Below, in pieces: positions 59,059 to 64,000 of a stretch of 64,000 bases of DNA (position 1 is the first letter of the stretch; every line of letters starts with the position of its first letter). The notes beneath the pieces are model-generated. The model saw nothing but the letters and a program-made list of their open reading frames with translations. It ran no database searches and had not been told where the DNA came from. This DNA is from Sporosarcina sp. FSL K6-1522. Its GTDB lineage: Bacteria; Bacillota; Bacilli; Bacillales_A; Planococcaceae. The DNA is taken from assembly GCF_038622445.1 (NCBI RefSeq), contig NZ_CP152019.1, positions 1,524,501 to 1,588,500 on the forward strand, read 5' to 3'. The position numbers were made by a program, and so were the translations under genes.

Positions 59059-60231
59059 CTACATCTCAATATAGTTAGCAAACTTCAGTATTGCTTCTTC
59101 TTTTGCCTTCTGCGTAACATGTGTGTAGATGTTCATCGTCGTTTGGATATCACTATGTCCTAAACGATCCTGCACTTCCTTCAAACTGGCTCCCGCCTCA
59201 AATAACAGCGAACAATGTGTATGACGTAAACCATGCGTTGTGATTGTTCCTAGCTTGTACTTATCCTGTACATGCACAATCCACTTACGGGTTTTTGTCG
59301 GCTGCATATGCTCATTTAGTTCATTGCTAAAGATCAGCTGCTTAGGTTGCAACGTATTAAAGCCCAGCATTAGATAATCCTGCTTCTGCTTCTTCTTCCA
59401 CACTTTTAAAATAGCCATTGTGTTCTCATCCATTTTAATCGTACGGGCAACGCCTGTTTTTGTAGATTTCACATATAGCTTGTTATCTTTACCCCGTGAG
59501 AGGGCCTTGTTTATGCGTAGCTCATTTGTTGTGAAGTTTAGATCCTTCCATGTAAGGGCTAATGCCTCGCCTTTACGCATCCCACTGAACGCAAGTAAAC
59601 GGAATAGGGCATATGCCTTGTAGTTACTTTCCTGTTCTAGGCATGATAGGAACTTGATCAACTGCTCACGCGTGTAGAAGTTCTCCGCTTCATCCTCATC
59701 CGCCGCAATAGCCTTCTTAGAGGCGGTGGTGGGCATTTCTACGTGCGTAAAGGGATTTGTTTTTATATAGCCGTGCTTAATTGCAAAGTCTAACACTTTG
59801 GCAGCATACGCTTTTACCATGCGAAACCTCTTTAACTTTGCCGCCCATTCATCCACATGTTTTTGACAGGCATGGACATGTATCTTCTCAATTTTATAAG
59901 CACCCATTGACGGGAGTATATGATTTCGGAACAGACCCGTTGTTTTTACAAATGAGCTTTCCTCAACAGTCTTTTCGTATTGGACTACCCATAGGTCATA
60001 AAGTTCTTGATACGTTTCAGCACGTTCTTGTTGGTACGTACCATTTGCAACATCTAGTTGAATACGTGCTAATGCAAGTTTGGCTTCTTTGAGTGTCTTA
60101 AAGCCACGTTTCGTTGTACGCTTCTGTTTGCCAGTTAGCGGATCAACCCCTAAATAAACTGGGAACTCGTAGCGTAATTCGCCGTTTTTCATTTTGTAGC
60201 TTTTGATAGGTGATGCTTTTTTCTTTACCAA
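59059..60231 (-). CDS. Tyrosine-type site-specific integrase
   Basis: A 390-residue phage/ICE-type integrase. It has an AP2-like arm-binding N-terminus (KNGELRYEFPVYLGVDPLTG), a SAM-like core-binding domain and a catalytic domain with Arg in FSGMRKGEALALTW, HxxR in HGLRHTHCSLLF and the Tyr in TMNIYTHVTQ. The start is TTG at 60231 after AGGAGGAA. It ends about 140 bases from the ssrA 3' end and points at it, the usual layout for an element integrated in ssrA. Confidence 0.95.
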   Translation of the reverse strand: MVKKKASPIKSYKMKNGELRYEFPVYLGVDPLTGKQKRTTKRGFKTLKEAKLALARIQLDVANGTYQQERAETYQELYDLWVVQYEKTVEESSFVKTTGLFRNHILPSMGAYKIEKIHVHACQKHVDEWAAKLKRFRMVKAYAAKVLDFAIKHGYIKTNPFTHVEMPTTASKKAIAADEDEAENFYTREQLIKFLSCLEQESNYKAYALFRLLAFSGMRKGEALALTWKDLNFTTNELRINKALSRGKDNKLYVKSTKTGVARTIKMDENTMAILKVWKKKQKQDYLMLGFNTLQPKQLIFSNELNEHMQPTKTRKWIVHVQDKYKLGTITTHGLRHTHCSLLFEAGASLKEVQDRLGHSDIQTTMNIYTHVTQKAKEEAILKFANYIEM

Positions 60232-60334
60232 GATAATTCCTCCTGAATCAGTTGCGGGGGCAAAAGATTAAAGAGAGGATTTACCTCTAGGGACATTATA
60301 ACTGATTCCCATGGTAAATCCCCATACATAATGA

Positions 60335-60589
60335 TTAATAGCTATGATCTTGTAAAAAACAATCAATCTCTTTACGTGAAACACGCTTGATCCCCTCGAT
60401 CTCACACACTTGTAAGCCCATCTCACGGAACTTAATAAATGTGTTATAAGAGACACCAGCGTACTTGGCACCGTCTTTCAAGGAAAGCCATCCGCTATCC
60501 ATAAACTGATGCTGTGCGGCATGTAATGCCTTCTGAACGGCTTTTATTACAATGTCCTCTATATCTGTGTTCGTTAGCTCTGCATTCAT
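60335..60589 (-). CDS. Excisionase-like HTH protein
   Basis: An 84-residue protein with a C-terminal helix-turn-helix of the excisionase/HTH_17 type (GWLSLKDGAKYAGVSYNTFI; RVSRKEIDCFL). The ATG at 60589 follows GAAGAGGAGCAATTACAA. It is on the same strand as, and upstream of, the integrase, which is a common int-xis arrangement. It could direct excision or act as a local regulator. Confidence 0.78.
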   Translation of the reverse strand: MNAELTNTDIEDIVIKAVQKALHAAQHQFMDSGWLSLKDGAKYAGVSYNTFIKFREMGLQVCEIEGIKRVSRKEIDCFLQDHSY

Positions 60590-60911
60590 TTGTAATTGCT
60601 CCTCTTCGTTTGATCCCCGCAATGTTTTTAATTGCTTATGTAGAGTTATACGATGGTGGGGAAGGGGAGTTAAGTGGAATTTGAAAAAAAGATTAGTGGT
60701 ATGACATAGGAAATAAAACAAACATCTATTTATTAAAAGATAAATGGTTGTTCAAGCGGTGTAATTTGAAACTTGTAGATAGGTTTTCGAAAAAAGTGTG
60801 AAGGCTGGCAGAAAGAAACCAAGCAAACCAGATAACTACGTCTTTTTGCAATTAACTGAATGTGTTATCCTGTTAGTTGATATTCAATCACTGTGCAGGA
60901 GGGTTATTTTA
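60590..60911. other. Divergent intergenic region of the integrated element
   Basis: About 320 bases between the leftward xis-int pair and the rightward RES gene. It must hold promoters in both directions. I see no clear operator, repeat or RNA. Confidence 0.4.
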
Positions 60912-61955
60912 ATGAAGGTTTGCTGTGAAAATTGCTTTAACTATGCGCCATTTAAAAAACATATCCAAGAAAAAGGTACAGTTGGAAACTGTTCATTTTG
61001 TAATTCCCAAAACGTCCGAACACTTGATGTTAAAGATAGCTTTTTTAATAAAAATATGTCCTTTTGGGCGCATAAATTTAAGCCTAATAATTTAGGCTTC
61101 GAATTAGAAAGATTTTTCACTAAACAAATAGATTTATTAAGTGTGTCTTTATTACCTGCATCTGCAAAAGAACTGCTATATTACTTATTCCGAGAATCCA
61201 TAAGTAGAGATTTGTTGAATGGAAAATTTAGCGTTTGGTTAGAAGAAGGAATATTTAAGAGTTGGGAGGATTTTAAAGAAAATATAAAACATGGTAATCG
61301 GTTTGGTTTCGGGATTGACAATAAACTAAAAGAATCGCTTATTGAAATACTCGAAACTAATGAAATGTATTTAAAAGCAGGCGAAAAACGTATCCGTGCG
61401 AGACTTGGGAAGCCGGAGAATAGTAGAATCACACCATATGAAGGCAATAACATCATGAGTCCTCCCAAACACTTAGTTTCTGAGGGACGAATTAATCCAA
61501 AGGGAATTCCCTATCTATATTTAGCTGATAACCTAGAAACCGCAATTACGGAAGTGAGACCGTATAAGGGAAAGGAAATATCAGTTGCTACCGTGAAGAT
61601 TAAAGAGGATATTCGGATCTCTTCATTTAACAACGCAACATTCCACGGTAAAACACTTTTTGAACAGTTCAGGCTTTATTCGTTAACTAATATAGTAAAT
61701 GCGGAACTCTCAACCCCCGTGGATGAGGAAGTGAAATATTTTAATTATATACCCACACAATATGTTGCGGAGCTAGCAAAATCTCTTCATTTTGAAGGTC
61801 TTGCATACAGTAGTGCATTGGAAAAAGGGATAAATTATTGTTTATTTAATCAAGAAAAAGCCTCATGGGTAAGTAGCCGGTTGTATAAGGCTAAACAAGT
61901 ATATATTGAGCATGTACCTGTAGAAGGGGATAGCTTTAATTGGGACCTTTTTTGA
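60912..61955 (+). CDS. RES-domain protein with Cys-rich N-terminus
   Basis: A 347-residue protein. The N-terminal section has MKVCCENCFNY and CSFCNSQNVRTLD, a possible zinc-binding pair, followed by a helical region of the HEPN/RES-NTD kind. The C-terminal part (about 190-330) is a RES domain (RARLGKPENS; PKGIPYLYLADNLETAITEV then RPY; FEGLAYSSALEKGINYCLF). RES proteins include NAD-phosphorylase toxins of Xre-RES modules. No Xre antitoxin is next to it, and larger RES proteins may work alone. AGGAGG precedes the ATG at 60912. A defence or toxin role is inference. Confidence 0.75.
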   Translation: MKVCCENCFNYAPFKKHIQEKGTVGNCSFCNSQNVRTLDVKDSFFNKNMSFWAHKFKPNNLGFELERFFTKQIDLLSVSLLPASAKELLYYLFRESISRDLLNGKFSVWLEEGIFKSWEDFKENIKHGNRFGFGIDNKLKESLIEILETNEMYLKAGEKRIRARLGKPENSRITPYEGNNIMSPPKHLVSEGRINPKGIPYLYLADNLETAITEVRPYKGKEISVATVKIKEDIRISSFNNATFHGKTLFEQFRLYSLTNIVNAELSTPVDEEVKYFNYIPTQYVAELAKSLHFEGLAYSSALEKGINYCLFNQEKASWVSSRLYKAKQVYIEHVPVEGDSFNWDLF

Positions 61956-62196
61956 TTACTATCCTGATTAAGATACATCAATTTTGAATTTGATCTATCT
62001 AGTAATTGGTATTGAACAATTGAGATAAAAACGACAAAACAATCTCCATGCTTCCTATAGGATTGATGCTGGTATGGATCTCTTAAATTTTATAAAGTAG
62101 CTTGCCGTTCACCAGTCCCACCTATAATGGCATGAATAACGCTCGAAATAGCATGTATATAGATATGCTGCATCAAAAATAAATGAATATAACCTC

Positions 62197-62601
62197 AAAA
62201 AGCAGCTGTTAGCGAACCTCGTTAATTGGCTGCTTTCTTTATGTTCCTGGATAACCGCGTTTATACACGAATGTGAAAAACGAAGCTAGAGATTCAATAA
62301 AATATTTAACTATGCTAAACAGCCTGCGTATAAAGCAAACAGGAGGGGAAAGGCGGTTTATAACCGTCACATGATAAGGCAGTAAATAACTAATGGGCTG
62401 CTATCAAGGCTATAACCCTTGAACACATATTCATACGTTATATCTTGTCAATCCTGCATTGCGTACATCACGAATAAAAATCAATGGTTTATCAGGAATA
62501 TTTTAATTACCCCCCCAGTGCCTATGGATTCAAGTGTTGAGGCGGCATTGCACGGGTGCTAGATGATACCTAAGGGAAATATTTCGTGAAAAGTGGTGCG
62601 G
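62197..62601 (+). repeat. Leader repeat A (about 400 bp, homologous to B)
   Basis: Lies in the gap between the RES gene and the primase-like gene. It aligns over its length with 63356-63750: shared anchors include GCTGCTTTCTTT, the GCTATCAA region, ACGAATAAAAA, TTTAATTACCCCCC and TTTCGTGAAAAGT. It opens with a terminator-like hairpin (AGCAGC..TTAGCGA..TCGTTAA..GCTGCT). Within A, a shorter motif is repeated: TATTTAACTATGCTAAACAG...GCGTATAA at 62313 and TATTTAACTTTGCTAAATAC...GCGTATAA at 62613. No ORF of note is present. Confidence 0.8.
62201..62240 (+). terminator. Terminator-like hairpin at the start of leader A
   Basis: AGCAGC-TG-TTAGCGA / TCGTTAA-TTG-GCTGCT, then TTCTTT. The equivalent hairpin in leader B has several differing bases that keep pairing through G-U and compensatory changes. 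Confidence 0.6.
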
Positions 62602-62695
62602 ATTTAAAAAAGTATTTAACTTTGCTAAATACACAGCGTATAAGACTATTGAAGGCGATAAGCCTAATCAAACTAACAAGAGGAGCGTTACAAAC

Positions 62696-63349
62696 ATGAA
62701 TAATCAAGAAATGAAATTTTTTAAGCATTGGTTTAATCAAACAGAAGGGAATTACGAATTCCGCCTTATAGCAGATGGGGGCATAGAAGGTAAATGGTTT
62801 GTTGCGGTTGAAGATATAAACGAACTGATGCTTGCCTGGTTTATTGAAGGGGGTAAGCGTGCAGGATTAAACGTTTACCTTAGTGTGGCGCCTCTTGGCT
62901 GTAAATTTGGTACGGAAAGGGATGTTTCATATATACCGGGTTTAAGGTTAGACATTGATCCTAAACACGCATCATATGAAAAGTCGATGCAAATGGTCAA
63001 TCAACTACCTACACCGCTATCCAACACTATTTCAAGTAGTAATAGCAATCATGCATATTTTAAATTTAATGAACTGTTTACGGTAAATAACCTGGAGGAT
63101 TTACAGTTCATTAAAGACTTCATTAAAGACTTAGGTAAAAAGCTGCATTCATTTGTTAATGTAGATAATATGGACGTGAGAACCTTAGGGGACGCTATAT
63201 TATGCTTTGCTGCCGGATTTACAGCCATTTCTCAAAGTAAACTAACGTTTATTGATGCCGTCATTAATAGCGTAATACAAGTAATAGAAATTGATCAAGC
63301 TAAGATGGAGGCTGAGATGTTTATGGAAGCGTGTAATGCGAAAGATTGA
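62696..63349 (+). CDS. Small primase-polymerase (AEP)-like protein
   Basis: A 217-residue protein. The segment PGLRLDIDPKHASYEKS (LDID at 85-88) looks like motif I of archaeo-eukaryotic primase/PrimPol domains, and SSSNSNHAYFKF (113-124) looks like the sxH motif II. A possible acidic motif III lies near NVDNMD (155-160), but the usual RLPGTxN follow-on is absent and the protein ends early. It could be a stripped-down or degenerate replication primase of the mobile element. AAGAGGAGCGTTACAAAC precedes the start. The identification is from motif reading only. Confidence 0.55.
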   Translation: MNNQEMKFFKHWFNQTEGNYEFRLIADGGIEGKWFVAVEDINELMLAWFIEGGKRAGLNVYLSVAPLGCKFGTERDVSYIPGLRLDIDPKHASYEKSMQMVNQLPTPLSNTISSSNSNHAYFKFNELFTVNNLEDLQFIKDFIKDLGKKLHSFVNVDNMDVRTLGDAILCFAAGFTAISQSKLTFIDAVINSVIQVIEIDQAKMEAEMFMEACNAKD

Positions 63350-63355
63350 TTTATT

Positions 63356-63750
63356 AAAAAGCGGTTGTTAACGGGATTTGTTAATAGCTGCTTTCTTTTT
63401 GTTCTTGGAAAACCATGTTTACGCATCAGTGTGAGAAATGAAGTAAGTGATAAAAACTCTTTTCCTCTGCTAAATAGGTAGTGTATATGGCTAGTGAAGG
63501 ACGGTTTACAACTTCCATAAATCAGGGTGATAAGTAATCGACGGGCCGCTATCAAAACCATACCCTATGAACACGTTTTCATGCAGTATTGCTTGTCAAT
63601 TTTGTAATACGCACATGACGAATAAAAACCATAGGTTTATTTGGAATACTTTAATTACCCCCCCTATACCCAGCTAATCAACTATTAAGGCGGCGTTGGG
63701 CGGGAGTTACGTAATACCTACGAGAAATTTTTCGTGAAAAGTTGTTGCGG
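63356..63750 (+). repeat. Leader repeat B (about 400 bp, homologous to A)
   Basis: Starts seven bases after the primase-like stop with a hairpin (AGCGGT..TTAACG..TTGTTAA..GCTGCT) followed by TTCTTTTTG, and then follows leader A to TTTCGTGAAAAGTTGTTGCG. It ends about 85 bases before the next gene. Identity with A is roughly two-thirds by eye. Confidence 0.8.
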
Positions 63751-63834
63751 TATATTTTTAACTACCCAACGAATAAAGCGAATAAAGTAAATGTCCAAAA
63801 TAGTGGAACATAAAATCAATGAAGGGTGAGAAAA

Positions 63835-64000
63835 ATGAAACAATTTCTAGACGATTTAATCAACAAACCGTTTAAGCCAATAGTAGAGAGGGGATTTAAT
63901 ATACAGGGTGAGAATATTTCCTTTCCTAATGAACATAGTGGCACATTTACTATAATCCCTGAAGTATTAAGGAGATGCCATTTTCTTTCTTCAACTGAGA
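63835..64000 (+). CDS. Partial CDS running off the window end
   Basis: An ATG preceded by GAAGGGTGAG opens a frame that stays open for 55 codons to the window edge (MKQFLDDLINKPFKPIVERG at the start). No domain is recognised in this fragment. It is preceded by leader repeat B, as the primase-like gene is preceded by leader A. Confidence 0.6.
   Translation, partial: MKQFLDDLINKPFKPIVERGFNIQGENISFPNEHSGTFTIIPEVLRRCHFLSSTE

Noticed and set aside
60268..60471. 67-codon frame overlapping the excisionase-like gene
   Set aside because: Out of frame with the recognisable HTH protein, and it has no supporting motif.
62197..62690. Group II intron or retron in the gap before the primase-like gene
   Set aside because: No domain V-like hairpin, reverse transcriptase or msr/msd layout is visible.

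Overview
The window is a piece of a low-to-moderate GC Firmicutes chromosome (Bacillales). The gene orders hprK-lgt-yvoD-ppaX-yvoF, yvcD-trxB-yvcI-rapZ-yvcK-whiA-crh, cggR-gapA-pgk-tpiA-gpmI-eno and secG-est-rnr-smpB-ssrA are those of the Bacillus subtilis yvo/yvc/yvb/yva region. Crh, a CtsR box at clpP and a CggR operator support this. The overall flavour is closest to Planococcaceae such as Sporosarcina; the genus is inference.

Layout. (1) 0-5.8 kb: a decayed cell-surface polysaccharide locus. It holds a PAS-GGDEF protein, a NodB-type deacetylase lipoprotein, a family 2 glycosyltransferase and a NodB/GH18-like protein. An IS3-family element sits across the deacetylase/glycosyltransferase junction, and three extra bases in homopolymer runs break the remaining frames. 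(2) 5.8-7.7 kb: a receiver-BTAD response regulator and a peptidoglycan amidase. (3) 7.9-19.4 kb: conserved core from hprK to clpP. Crh and clpP converge on an array of 21-bp units. (4) 19.8-45.5 kb: a tRNA-Arg followed by an accessory catabolic block. It has two paralogous MFS exporters, an AEC transporter, two YtcJ-like amidohydrolases, TetR and IclR regulators, an acyl-CoA synthetase, two acyl-CoA dehydrogenases, a catalytic and a non-catalytic MaoC subunit, an Ltp2-like thiolase, a DUF35 protein, three CaiB-type CoA transferases, two crotonases, an SDR, an MBL hydrolase, and two desulforedoxin-like miniproteins of 40 and 47 residues. The ACAD/MaoC/MaoC/thiolase/DUF35/ACAD set matches in composition the mycobacterial igr (ChsE-ChsH-Ltp2) side-chain pathway, which suggests degradation of a branched acyl-CoA by retro-aldol cleavage. 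(5) 46-53.5 kb: the cggR glycolytic operon with promoter and operator. (6) 53.5-54.1 kb: a second, larger 21-bp array of about 25 units. (7) 54.2-58.9 kb: secG, est, rnr, smpB and ssrA (tag AGKTNNNLAFAA). (8) 58.9 kb to the end: an integrative element next to the ssrA 3' end, with a tyrosine integrase, an excisionase-like protein, a RES-domain protein, and a small primase-polymerase-like gene lying between two diverged ~400-bp direct repeats that act as leaders for successive genes.

Two families of interspersed, partly palindromic intergenic repeats (called R1 and R2 here) recur through the window, mostly just upstream of genes or at the edges of the catabolic block. The most unusual features are the paired 21-bp arrays, the igr-like catabolic cluster with its miniproteins, and the repeated leaders around the primase-like gene.
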